Shown here one piece after another: positions 36,571 through 45,038 of a stretch of DNA of 64,000 bases. The DNA is from DATNPH01 sp036703315 (lineage in GTDB: Bacteria > Cyanobacteriota > Cyanobacteriia > Cyanobacteriales > Coleofasciculaceae). The position numbers were made by a program, and so were the translations under genes. The notes below the pieces were generated by a model, which had not been told where the DNA came from, did no database searches, and worked only from the letters and a program-made list of their open reading frames with translations. The stretch spans positions 1 to 64,000 of the forward strand of contig DATNPH010000061.1 in assembly GCA_036703315.1 (NCBI GenBank), written 5' to 3'. The first letter of the stretch is position 1. Every line of letters begins with the position of its first letter.

Positions 36571-39108
36571 ATGAAAGAGACAGCTAAGGCTAAGGCAGAA
36601 GACGATATTCCCTTCAATGTAGTATTGGGGATTGTTGATACAGCCGTTTTCACCATCACAGGCAAACATCTGTCCAACATTGAAGTCCTTGTCTTGCAAG
36701 GCTCTTGGCAAGGTGAGAGATATCCTCAAATTGCTGCTCAACATGGTTACACTCTGGAATACCTGAAAAATGACATTGGTCCTCAACTGTGGAAACGACT
36801 TTCCAAGGCACTGGGGGAGAAAGTTAGTAAAGCCAACCTCAGAGCAGTGCTCCAACAGCGAGTTTATAACCAACAGCAGAAAACTAAGGTAGCAGAGGCA
36901 GAGTCATGGACAGAGCGAGACATAATGCCTTCGACAGTTTGTGCAGCGACTAAGGCACACAAACAGGGTGTAGCTCAGCCGGATGTGACAGCATTCCACC
37001 TTTTGTACACCCCAAGTCACTCAGTAGGTCGGGTTGAAGCAACAAAACCCAATCCTGAAGCAGGATTAGTTAGGTTAAACGACACAGATAACTACTCACT
37101 GAACACAGTTAGAGACCGCTCATCACTGGTCACAGATCACAGTTCACCCAACACTGTTAAGCTGCCCCAATACCTTTACCACAATCTGCCACCCCGCGAT
37201 TACACTACTTTGGTGGGTCGTGAAGCAGAGGTGAAAAGACTACTGGAGTGGCTTTCCCTGAAACATCCTACCCCTCGGATTGGTATTGAAGGACTTGGTG
37301 GTGTAGGTAAGACAACATTACTATTAGATGTTGCTTACCGTTGCTTACGAACCAGTCAGGAGGCTTCGAGTGGGAAGACATCCAGGGAAATTTTGCCTGG
37401 GTTTGATGCAATCATTTTTACTTCCGCCAAATTCCAGCATTTCACACCTTGCGGCATCTTACCTCGCTTCAGGCGAGAACATACCTTGCGGGATATTTTT
37501 ACTAGCATTGTCCGTACTCTGAACTGTTGCGATACCCCTCCGGCTAGCTTTGAGGAAGCTTACGAACACATTCACAGATGCCTTAGTAAAGCGCGAACTT
37601 TACTAATAGTAGATAACTTAGATACTTTAGAAGACCAGCAGAATGTTCTCGGTTTTTTATATGAACTGCCTTCAACCGTGAAGGTGATCATCACTAGCCG
37701 AGAACCCACGCCATTCCCCACGATTCATCTTACGGCGTTGCCCCAAACCGAGGCTCTCAACTTAATTCAACACCAAGCACGGGAAAAAGGTGTAACCCTC
37801 AGTTTGGGGAAATCCCAAAAACTTTACCAAACCACAGGAGGAATTCCAGCCGCTATTGTCTATGCGATTAGTCAGTTAGCGGCAGGCTATACTTTACAGG
37901 ATGTTTCTCCTTGCTTACTGAAATCGAATGGCAACTTTTCCCGCTTTTATTTTGAGAGTGTTGTGCAACGGTTGCAAGGACAGCCCACTCATCAACTATT
38001 AATGGCTTTAGCCATGTTTCCCAAACCACCTGTACGAGAAGCGGTTTGTGCGGTAGCTTCAGTCACTGACCCCATTACTGCCGCCGAGGGTTTAGCCCAA
38101 TTGCAGCAACTTTCACTCATCCAGGATCAACAGGGACGGTACACCTTGCTATCTTTGGCTGCTAGCTATGTCCTTGCTGAACTTGCAGCCCACCCTGAGT
38201 TTGAGCGCTCAGCCCGAAATCGTTGGGTACATTGGTATCTGAACTTTGTCCGAGAACATGGGGGTAAAGATTGGAACGAGTGGAATGATTACCAGCAATT
38301 GGAACAGGAGTGGGAAAATATCACGGAAGTGATGGAATGGTGCATTGCCCACGATCGCTATATGGATGCCTGCCAGCTTTGGCGAGATGTGAAGTGCTAT
38401 ACCTACTCTGAGAGCTATCGATGCGATCGCCTTACCTATAGGAAAACTACTCTAAACTGGCTAAGCTGGCTGATTCAAGCGGCTCAAACTCGTCAGCACT
38501 GGTCAACGGCTGCGGAAATGATGGGCGATCGGGCATGGACACTGACATTGACGGGGCAGTCCAATCACTTAGCCGCAGCGGGCATTTTATTTTGCCTAGC
38601 CTGGGAACTTATTGAGCATCAATCTGTGAATTGGCAAGTCGAGTTGGCAATTCATATTGCCGCGTGGCATATCCAACAACAGCAATTTGAACAAGCGAAA
38701 CAATGGCTTGATCGCGCTCAAGCCTTATTCGATCATCCTCAACTCGACCGTTCCCTTGCTATTCGTCACTCCCTGTATATTCTTTACTATCAAGGCGAAA
38801 TTTACTATAAGACTGGAAATTATGAGAAGAGTAAAACGCTCTTTCAACAAATCGTCAATCAAGCTCAAGTGATCGGCTGGCAATGGGGGATTTCCCTTGC
38901 CAAAGACTTTTTAGCGGATATTGCGATTAAGCAGGGAGATTTAGACCAAGCACAACAGCTTTTAACAGAAAGTCTGCGAATCGCCCAGGACTATCAAGAG
39001 TATTGCACTGAGGCATACGTAAAGCGATCGCTTGCTCAAGTGGAACAAAAACGGGGTCACTTTAGTAAAGCACGTCGCTTTGGCAAGTCAACCAAAGGAG
39101 GAATTTGA
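36571..39108 (+). CDS. NB-ARC STAND ATPase with TPR-like C-terminus (C-terminal frameshift)
   Basis: 845 residues in the open frame. The N-terminal ~80 residues (VVLGIVDTAVFTITGKHLSN) form the winged-helix domain seen in vWA-MoxR-associated and NB-ARC proteins. NB-ARC follows, with Walker A GLGGVGKTTLLLD, Walker B TLLIVDNLDTLED and sensor VKVIITSREP. The C-terminal part is TPR-like (AQQLLTESLRIAQDYQE). The frame ends abnormally (RRFGKSTKGGI). A +1 shift near 39079 restores a natural continuation (LASQPKEEFESLGRLPEAQE) to a stop at 39196, so the gene is either frameshifted or contains a sequence error. STAND proteins act as ligand-triggered switches; the target is unknown. Confidence 0.8.
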   Translation: MKETAKAKAEDDIPFNVVLGIVDTAVFTITGKHLSNIEVLVLQGSWQGERYPQIAAQHGYTLEYLKNDIGPQLWKRLSKALGEKVSKANLRAVLQQRVYNQQQKTKVAEAESWTERDIMPSTVCAATKAHKQGVAQPDVTAFHLLYTPSHSVGRVEATKPNPEAGLVRLNDTDNYSLNTVRDRSSLVTDHSSPNTVKLPQYLYHNLPPRDYTTLVGREAEVKRLLEWLSLKHPTPRIGIEGLGGVGKTTLLLDVAYRCLRTSQEASSGKTSREILPGFDAIIFTSAKFQHFTPCGILPRFRREHTLRDIFTSIVRTLNCCDTPPASFEEAYEHIHRCLSKARTLLIVDNLDTLEDQQNVLGFLYELPSTVKVIITSREPTPFPTIHLTALPQTEALNLIQHQAREKGVTLSLGKSQKLYQTTGGIPAAIVYAISQLAAGYTLQDVSPCLLKSNGNFSRFYFESVVQRLQGQPTHQLLMALAMFPKPPVREAVCAVASVTDPITAAEGLAQLQQLSLIQDQQGRYTLLSLAASYVLAELAAHPEFERSARNRWVHWYLNFVREHGGKDWNEWNDYQQLEQEWENITEVMEWCIAHDRYMDACQLWRDVKCYTYSESYRCDRLTYRKTTLNWLSWLIQAAQTRQHWSTAAEMMGDRAWTLTLTGQSNHLAAAGILFCLAWELIEHQSVNWQVELAIHIAAWHIQQQQFEQAKQWLDRAQALFDHPQLDRSLAIRHSLYILYYQGEIYYKTGNYEKSKTLFQQIVNQAQVIGWQWGISLAKDFLADIAIKQGDLDQAQQLLTESLRIAQDYQEYCTEAYVKRSLAQVEQKRGHFSKARRFGKSTKGGI

Positions 39109-39258
39109 AAGTTTAGGTAGGCTTCCAGAAGCTCAAGAAACTCAGGCGGAGAATGAAACGCTTTCCTTTAATTTTGTAGACCAATTTTGGACATAAATAA
39201 CTCTCCTCCTCTGAGAGAAGTCCAGAACTTACACAAATTTACCTTTGAACCGCTATTC

Positions 39259-39286
39259 GTAGGGGCGAAGCATGCCTCGCCCTTAC
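39259..39286. repeat. GTAGGGGC-type dispersed hairpin
   Basis: GTAGGGGCGA and TCGCCCTTAC are imperfect inverted arms around AGCATGCC. They resemble the termini of the element at 35716-35918 and the hairpin at 57780-57807. Confidence 0.6.
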
Positions 39287-39356
39287 TATATGCAGCGTCT
39301 GTGCGTAAGTCCTAAAGTCAATAGAAGAGGAGAGGAAATCAAGAAATTACTACAGC

Positions 39357-40232
39357 CTACCGCTTAAGCTGGATGTTTTTAAACGTAGTACCGCTTGGTC
39401 TTGAAACTCCAGTTAAAGAAGCTTGTGCGTTAATGGTAAACCATGTATTATTAGTTAGATTTGCAGGAATTTTTTCTTTTGGTACTGTTACCGTAAACTC
39501 TCCATTGGCATTAGCTGTTACCTTGCCGCTCCATACCTGTTCTCTAGTTGCTTGTGATGGTGAACTTGGCTTGCCGCTAAGGAGAGTCTGGAAAAAACTG
39601 CCGACAGCTGCACCTAAACCAGTCTGCTGTGTTTGGTTAGTTGCTTGTTTCGTATAACTCACTTTAACCTCAACGCTTGCATTTGGTGAGGTATGCCCTT
39701 TAATTACAAAATTGCCAGGACTGAAGGTCTTTTCAGGGTCTATTATATCAGGAACCAACACTCTAGTCGGGTTGCTCGCAATTGCTCCGCTGGCAGATGA
39801 ACTCCCGGTGCTCGCTGTTGCTCCACTGGTAGATGAACTCCCGGTGCTCGCACCTCCTCCAGATGCAAGTGTAGTTATCTGTTTATTTAGAGCATCGACA
39901 TATTTTTGAGCAGCAGGAGCAGCAGCATTATTTCCATGAACTATGATCGAGACTACTGAGTCTGTACCACTAGCACGGCAACTGATGATAAAGTCATTTT
40001 TTCCACCATCACCAGTAACTTCATTGTGGGCTGTATCTTGCTTAATATTAGTAAGACCAGCTGTGGTTGCAGCGTCTTTGGCAATCTCTAAACATTTTGT
40101 TTGAGGTACTTTCAAGGTGAATCTATCGTTAGCACTCCATGCTAGTGAAGCATAAGTTAGTACGCTCATTCCAACAACGGTTGCAATCCCAATCTTAGAA
40201 AACTGACCACTTGCTACTGTTTGCTTCGGCAT
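39357..40232 (-). CDS. Secreted protein with Ser/Gly-rich linker, function unknown
   Basis: 291 residues from the ATG at 40232, preferred over 40247 because GAAGG lies just upstream. A signal peptide (GIATVVGMSVLTYASLAWSA) is followed by a ~95-residue domain containing CLEIAKDAATTAGLTNIKQD and one further Cys. A repetitive Ser/Thr/Gly/Ala linker comes next (two near-copies of a GSSSxSGAxAS unit). The C-terminal domain (VLVPDIIDPEKTFSPGNFVI, VEVKVSYTKQ) looks like a beta-sandwich. No family recognised. A four-unit 11-bp direct-repeat array ends 38 bp upstream of the start. Confidence 0.6.
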   Translation of the reverse strand: MPKQTVASGQFSKIGIATVVGMSVLTYASLAWSANDRFTLKVPQTKCLEIAKDAATTAGLTNIKQDTAHNEVTGDGGKNDFIISCRASGTDSVVSIIVHGNNAAAPAAQKYVDALNKQITTLASGGGASTGSSSTSGATASTGSSSASGAIASNPTRVLVPDIIDPEKTFSPGNFVIKGHTSPNASVEVKVSYTKQATNQTQQTGLGAAVGSFFQTLLSGKPSSPSQATREQVWSGKVTANANGEFTVTVPKEKIPANLTNNTWFTINAQASLTGVSRPSGTTFKNIQLKR

Positions 40233-40270
40233 AGTATATACCTTCACTTCATTAAATCTCTGTAAACAAA

Positions 40271-40310
40271 AGTTAGAAAAACGTTAGGTTAAGGTTGAGT
40301 TTCAGTTAGC
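40271..40310 (-). promoter_or_regulatory. 11-bp-period direct-repeat array (PHO-box-like), copy D
   Basis: On the minus strand four 11-mers are in register: GCTAACTGAAA, CTCAACCTTAA, CCTAACGTTTT, TCTAACTTTTG. A possible -10 (TTTAAT, 40256-40251) follows, then the GAAGG ribosome site and ATG at 40232. Spacing and periodicity are those of a PhoB/SphR-type activated promoter. Confidence 0.6.
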
Positions 40311-40536
40311 ACGAGCAGCATTCAACTAGACCAATATGTCAGTGAAGACTAAACTTAAACCTGATAACTGCAACCCAACCCAGAACGTTACTACCGCTCC
40401 ATTGGAAGTCAAAAGTCAAAAGTCCTATGAGCTGAGGTGTTTAACAACTTGTAAGCTGGTGACTTATTGAGAGCCGCGCTGCGCTAGGAGACGTTTGACA
40501 AAAGCTATTAACTAGCTATCTAGCTCATCAAGCTGC

Positions 40537-40899
40537 TTATTTAGCTTCGGTGCGAGTAAGGTTGTATTGCATCGTCTGCTTGTCTCCTTTGTAAATCACG
40601 AGTGATACCTTGGTAGGATCGCTGGAAGACCAAGAAAGCTCATGTCTAACATCTTGAGACTCCCATAGCAGACCTTGTTTGCCGCTATCTTCCCAAGCTT
40701 GTCCGTTCTTTAAATCAACACATTGCTTGTTGCTATCACATCCCTTGTAATCCAGGCTACCTCCAGCCGCGTTAATAACAACGTTATAGTCTTGTCCTTG
40801 AAAGGCAACTTGACCGCCTTGTTGTGCCTTGGCTACAGTTACTCCCAAGATTGAAGTAGAAACAGCGATCGCAACGATGAGTTTTTGGAAAATCTTCAT
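40537..40899 (-). CDS. Small secreted protein, function unknown
   Basis: 120 residues from the ATG at 40899 (MKIFQKLIVAIAVSTSILGV). The upstream Met at 40938 is rejected because GGAG lies between the two. The signal peptide is cleaved near VAKAQ. The mature part contains one Cys pair (YKGCDSNKQCVDL), FQGQDYNVVINAAGGSLDY and KVSLVIYKGDKQTMQYNL, suggesting a small beta-rich domain with a disulfide. No family recognised. An 11-bp repeat array lies about 150 bp upstream. Confidence 0.6.
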   Translation of the reverse strand: MKIFQKLIVAIAVSTSILGVTVAKAQQGGQVAFQGQDYNVVINAAGGSLDYKGCDSNKQCVDLKNGQAWEDSGKQGLLWESQDVRHELSWSSSDPTKVSLVIYKGDKQTMQYNLTRTEAK

Positions 40900-41051
40900 G
40901 ATTTCGAGTTTTCTCCTAATTAGAATTGACTGCCTCAACCTAGTCTTTTTTTGCAGGTATAAGCCACTGCGTGTTAGTTCTCAAGCGAACGTTTTAGCAG
41001 CAGCATTGCCTGTAGTAACAAGCTCATCTCTATTCAATGGGTGAAATAGCA

Positions 41052-41087
41052 AGTTGTCAGCCAGGAAAAGGTAAGGAAAAAGTAAGG
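41052..41087 (-). promoter_or_regulatory. 11-bp-period direct-repeat array (PHO-box-like), copy B
   Basis: On the minus strand: CCTTACTTTTT-CCTTACCTTTT-CCTGGCTGACA. The core CTTACCTTTTC is close to the cyanobacterial PHO-box unit CTTAACCTNNN. It lies upstream of the 40537-40899 gene in the correct orientation. Confidence 0.6.
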
Positions 41088-41231
41088 AGGAGCGCACCTG
41101 TTAGCGCCTTAAGCTAGGTCAAACAGCGAAACCAGATTGATTTTTATTGAGAGTGTATCACTTGATTAACAAAGCCCCGACCTCAACTTAGGCTCTTGAG
41201 GTCGGAGTTTAACTAGGTCATGACACGGCAA

Positions 41232-41648
41232 TTAAGGACCAAATCTCCTTGACCAGTCAGAGTAATCCTTACCGAGAGTCCCATAGGGAATATTGGACTG
41301 ACCCAACTTCAAAACTAAGGCTTCACACGTCTCCTCTTTGTCAGTGTAATTGTTGAATGTCAGGTAGCAAGAACCACCATCAGTTTTGGCTTGATACTGG
41401 CTTGTCCAGGCTGAGTACTTGGGATCTTTAATAACTTCTTGGGCAACTGCAGACTTATTAATTGCATCGACAATTTGCGAACATAACTTCTCACCTGGCG
41501 TACCAGTTTTTTGAGCAACCTGTTCAATACTTTTCATATTGAGATTGCAAGTACCAGCGTAGGCGGATTGAACCCCTCCAAAAAGGATTCCAGCAGTGAT
41601 AGCTATTATCTTCAGATTGACCAAGCGCGACAATACTGATCGTTTCAT
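41232..41648 (-). CDS. Small secreted Cys-containing protein, function unknown
   Basis: 138 residues. The signal peptide is MKRSVLSRLVNLKIIAITAG...SAYAG, with cleavage likely after AYA. The mature part has four Cys (GTCNLNMKS, GEKLCSQI, GSCYLTF, EETCEAL), suitable for two disulfides. No family recognised. It is the third secreted-protein gene in a row on this strand and has its own 11-bp repeat array 73-116 bp upstream, so it is probably transcribed alone. Confidence 0.6.
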   Translation of the reverse strand: MKRSVLSRLVNLKIIAITAGILFGGVQSAYAGTCNLNMKSIEQVAQKTGTPGEKLCSQIVDAINKSAVAQEVIKDPKYSAWTSQYQAKTDGGSCYLTFNNYTDKEETCEALVLKLGQSNIPYGTLGKDYSDWSRRFGP

Positions 41649-41720
41649 GCATGTATAACTTGAAGTTTTTAATCAAGTTCAGTTGACTAGTTTTGATTGA
41701 ACTATGCTAAACCGCCATTT

Positions 41721-41764
41721 GTAAGCAGGAAAAAGGTAAGGCAAAAGCAAGCTTGAAGTAAAAG
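41721..41764 (-). promoter_or_regulatory. 11-bp-period direct-repeat array (PHO-box-like), copy C
   Basis: On the minus strand four 11-mers keep phase: TTTTACTTCAA, GCTTGCTTTTG, CCTTACCTTTT, TCCTGCTTAC. A CATAGT hexamer about 14 bp further could be the -10 of the 41232-41648 gene. Confidence 0.6.
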
Positions 41765-41873
41765 TTTTTATAAGAGTGGTCTTAGTCAAGCCCAAAAAGG
41801 TAAGTTAAGGAGAGATCTCACCTAGAGACTGCTCAAGCTGTCTCTTCCTCAAAACCACTTTATATAAGGGGAA

Positions 41874-41937
41874 TTAGCGCTCTACAACAAGGCAATTTGT
41901 ATGAAAGAGTTGAGTCCTACATTATTAAGAGCGCTAA
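41874..41937. repeat. Inverted repeat upstream of the M1 aminopeptidase
   Basis: TTAGCGCTC and GAGCGCTAA are perfect 9-bp arms 46 bp apart in the otherwise unexplained 41765-42084 stretch. Confidence 0.45.
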
Positions 41938-42084
41938 CTACGAACTGGGCATCGCTCACTCCTAAGCATGAAACAGGCTCACTTATCCACCTTGAGAGAA
42001 GACGCGCTAAGGTGAAAGAAGTAGTGTTCTCAGCCGTTAGTGTGAGCATAATTAGCCATATCGCTTAGTTTTATAGGTTTACGA

Positions 42085-44703
42085 ATGTCGCAGTTCTATT
42101 TTGATTCCGAAAATAACGGTCACAAATCTTTTGAGTTACCTGGTGCTAGACCCCACTACAACCCTGACCGTCCAGGACAAGTCAAGCACATTTTCCTAGA
42201 TTTAGCGCTTGATATTCCTAACAAGAGCTTTCAGGGTATCTGCACCATCACACTCACACCGATACGCCGCAGTATCAACCAGCTTGTGCTGGATGCTGTC
42301 AACTTGAATATCGAATCGGTGCAAGTTGATAAGACGCCCCAAACGTTTGACTATGACGGCGAACAACTGCACATTCAGCTTCAGACTCCCACAGAAACGG
42401 GGCAAGATATTAAAGTTGCGATCGCCTATAGTGTGGAAAAACCCCAACGCGGTCTATATTTCATCAGTCCCGACCAGCATTATCCCAACAAGCCTACCCA
42501 AGTCTGGACTCAAGGCGAAGATGAAGACTCTCGCTTCTGGTTCCCTTGCTTCGACTACCCTGGTCAACTGGCAACCTCTGAAATCCGTGTCAAAGTGCCG
42601 AAGCCGTTCATCGCTATCTCCAATGGTGAACTAATCGCCACCGAAGAAGCTGGTGAAGACAAAATTTATCACTGGTTCCAGCAACAAGTTCATCCCACCT
42701 ATCTGATGACTCTAGCCGTAGGTGACTTTGCCGAAATTCGGGATGAATGGAACGGCAAACCTGTCACTTACTATGTCGAAAAAGGTTACGAGGAAGAAGC
42801 CCGTCGCAGCATGGGCAAGACACCTCAGATGATTGAGTTTTTCAGCGAGAAATTTGGCTATCCCTACCCCTATCCCAAATACGCCCAAGTTTGCGTTGAT
42901 GACTTCATCTTTGGCGGCATGGAGAACACCTCCACCACGCTGCTGACTGACCGTTGCTTGCTAGATGAACGAGCAGCACTCGATAATCAACGCACAGAAA
43001 GCTTAGTTGCCCATGAACTGGCTCACCAGTGGTTTGGCGACTTAGTTGTTATCAAGCACTGGTCTCATGCCTGGATTAAAGAAGGACTGGCTTCCTATTC
43101 AGAGGTGTTTTGGACTGAACACGAGTATGGCAAAGATGATGCGGCTTACTACTTGCTAGGTGAGGCGCGTAGCTATATATATGAAGACAGTTCACGCTAT
43201 CGCCGTCCGATTGTTACCCACGTTTATCGGGAAGCGATCGAACTCTATGACCGCCACCTCTACGAGAAGGGTGCTTGTGTCTACCACATGATCCGGACAG
43301 AGTTGGGTGATGAGTTATTTTGGAAAGCGATTCAAACCTTCGTTCAAGACAACGCCCACAACACGGTAGAAACGATTGACCTGCTACGCGCCATTGAAAA
43401 AGCTACAGGGCGCAACCTTTTATTTCTCTTCGATCAGTATGTCTTCCGGGGCGGTCATCCTGCTTATAAAGTTGCCTACTCCTGGGATGCTGACAGCCAG
43501 TTAGCTAAAGTAACCGTTACCCAAACTCAGGCAAAAGAAGGCAACAACGGTAGCAACAATGAGCTATTTGACCTGAAAATCCCCATCGCCTTTGGCTTTA
43601 CTGAGAATGGAGAATCAGAAACGGGCAATGCAGACCAACTACCAATTGCCAATTTCAAAACCTTTACAGTCAGAGTTCATGAACGGGAACAGAGTTTCTA
43701 CTTCCCTTTGGAGAAAAAACCTCAGTTCATTAGCTTTGATTTTGGGAACAACTACCTGAAAACAGTTGCTCTGGAATATCCAATACCAGAATTAAAAGCT
43801 CAGCTACAATCTGACCCCGACCCAGTCTCCCGCATCTACGCGGCGAAGGCGTTGGCGAAGAAGGGCGGTTTAGAGGCAGTCAAAGCACTGTCAGATGCTC
43901 TAACGGATGATTCATTCTGGGGTGTCCGGGCAGAAGTGGCGAAACAACTGGCGCAGGTGAAGCTGGATCAGGTAACGGATGCTTTAATTGTGGGTTTGAA
44001 GGATGAAGACGCCCGTGTCCGTCGGTCAGTGGTGGAAGCCCTCAGTAAAGTTAAGATGACTGCCAGCTATGATGCCTTGAAACAGTTGCTGGAAACAGGC
44101 GATGCAAGTTACTACGTGGAAGCATCAGCTGCTAGGGCACTTGGAGGCATGGTATCAGCTACTCTCAAAGATAAGGAAGATGAAGCTCTTGAGTTACTAA
44201 CTAATGTTCTCAGACAAAGGGCTGGCTGGAATGAAATTGTACGCGGTGGTGCGATCGCAGGATTGAGTCAAATAAAGTCATCCCCTGTGGCACTACAAGT
44301 AATTCTGGAATACACCACTCCCGGTATTCCCCAACCGCTTCGCCTAGCCGCTATTCGGGCACTAGGAGCAATTTCTACAGGTCAGACTCCGAACAACACA
44401 GAGTGGATTCTGGAGCAATTAGAAGAACTCTCAGGAGAAACTTTCTTCCTGACGCAAATAGCCGTCGTTGGAGCTTTGGAGCAAATGGAGACGGCCAAGG
44501 CGATAGGAGTTTTGCAATCCCTTGCCCAGCAGACTCCTGATGGGCGAGTCCGCCGCTATGCTGAGGAGGCTATCCAGAAAGTACAAAGTAACGTTGGCTC
44601 TGACCAAGCGGTTAAACAGCTGCGGGAAGAACTTGACCAGCTTAAAAAAGAAAATCAAGAGCTTAAAAGTCGCATGGAAAACTTGGAAGCTAAGTCTAAG
44701 TAG
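42085..44703 (+). CDS. M1 family aminopeptidase with C-terminal HEAT repeats
   Basis: Zinc metallopeptidase, 872 residues, with no signal peptide. The exopeptidase motif GGMENTSTT binds the substrate N-terminus. The zinc site is HELAHQWFGD, with the second Glu in WIKEGLASYSE, as in aminopeptidase N/LTA4 hydrolase. After the catalytic region (about 1-480) and a beta domain, HEAT/PBS-like repeats run from about residue 570 (VSRIYAAKALAKKGGLEAVK, VRRSVVEALSKV). A short coiled coil ends the protein (LREELDQLKKENQELKSRM). It probably trims N-terminal residues in the cytoplasm; the HEAT part may dock partners. Confidence 0.92.
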   Translation: MSQFYFDSENNGHKSFELPGARPHYNPDRPGQVKHIFLDLALDIPNKSFQGICTITLTPIRRSINQLVLDAVNLNIESVQVDKTPQTFDYDGEQLHIQLQTPTETGQDIKVAIAYSVEKPQRGLYFISPDQHYPNKPTQVWTQGEDEDSRFWFPCFDYPGQLATSEIRVKVPKPFIAISNGELIATEEAGEDKIYHWFQQQVHPTYLMTLAVGDFAEIRDEWNGKPVTYYVEKGYEEEARRSMGKTPQMIEFFSEKFGYPYPYPKYAQVCVDDFIFGGMENTSTTLLTDRCLLDERAALDNQRTESLVAHELAHQWFGDLVVIKHWSHAWIKEGLASYSEVFWTEHEYGKDDAAYYLLGEARSYIYEDSSRYRRPIVTHVYREAIELYDRHLYEKGACVYHMIRTELGDELFWKAIQTFVQDNAHNTVETIDLLRAIEKATGRNLLFLFDQYVFRGGHPAYKVAYSWDADSQLAKVTVTQTQAKEGNNGSNNELFDLKIPIAFGFTENGESETGNADQLPIANFKTFTVRVHEREQSFYFPLEKKPQFISFDFGNNYLKTVALEYPIPELKAQLQSDPDPVSRIYAAKALAKKGGLEAVKALSDALTDDSFWGVRAEVAKQLAQVKLDQVTDALIVGLKDEDARVRRSVVEALSKVKMTASYDALKQLLETGDASYYVEASAARALGGMVSATLKDKEDEALELLTNVLRQRAGWNEIVRGGAIAGLSQIKSSPVALQVILEYTTPGIPQPLRLAAIRALGAISTGQTPNNTEWILEQLEELSGETFFLTQIAVVGALEQMETAKAIGVLQSLAQQTPDGRVRRYAEEAIQKVQSNVGSDQAVKQLREELDQLKKENQELKSRMENLEAKSK

Positions 44704-45038
44704 TTCACTCTTGGTTGTTCAACCAATAGGAGCCTCTCGATTTTGCAGAAAAATCACCGAACACAATCAGGAATACACCAACTTCAGTTGGTAGCTTATT
44801 GTGTTCCTCTTTCAAGGGCGAGATGTTCCTTAACCAACAGCTGGGCGTCAACAACTTCCACTAGGATACCCAGCTGTCTTTTCCTCCTAGAAAGCAGGTT
44901 TCCCTCGTTAGCACAGGCTCGTGTTCATCGACCTTGAGCATGTATTTAAAAAAATAAAATAATTTGTATTTATGTATACTAATAGTTAATAAAAGATAAA
45001 AAATAAACAATCCTATTGATTGAGAGGCAACATTCGGC
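44704..45038. other. Gene-free stretch before the ABC1 kinase gene
   Basis: It contains two short palindromes, ACCAACT-TC-AGTTGGT (44777-44792) and CAGCTGGG/CCCAGCTG around 44840-44877. A very AT-rich last ~100 bp includes TATACT (44975-44980), a possible -10 of the downstream gene. No ORF. Confidence 0.4.

Noticed and set aside
41901..42068. 55-codon ORF before the M1 aminopeptidase
   Set aside because: It has AAGG upstream, but the sequence resembles no protein, has no domain pattern and overlaps an inverted repeat. Not supportable.
44704..45038. Fragment of an insertion sequence
   Set aside because: Short palindromes are present, but there are no transposase remnants or matching end pairs.
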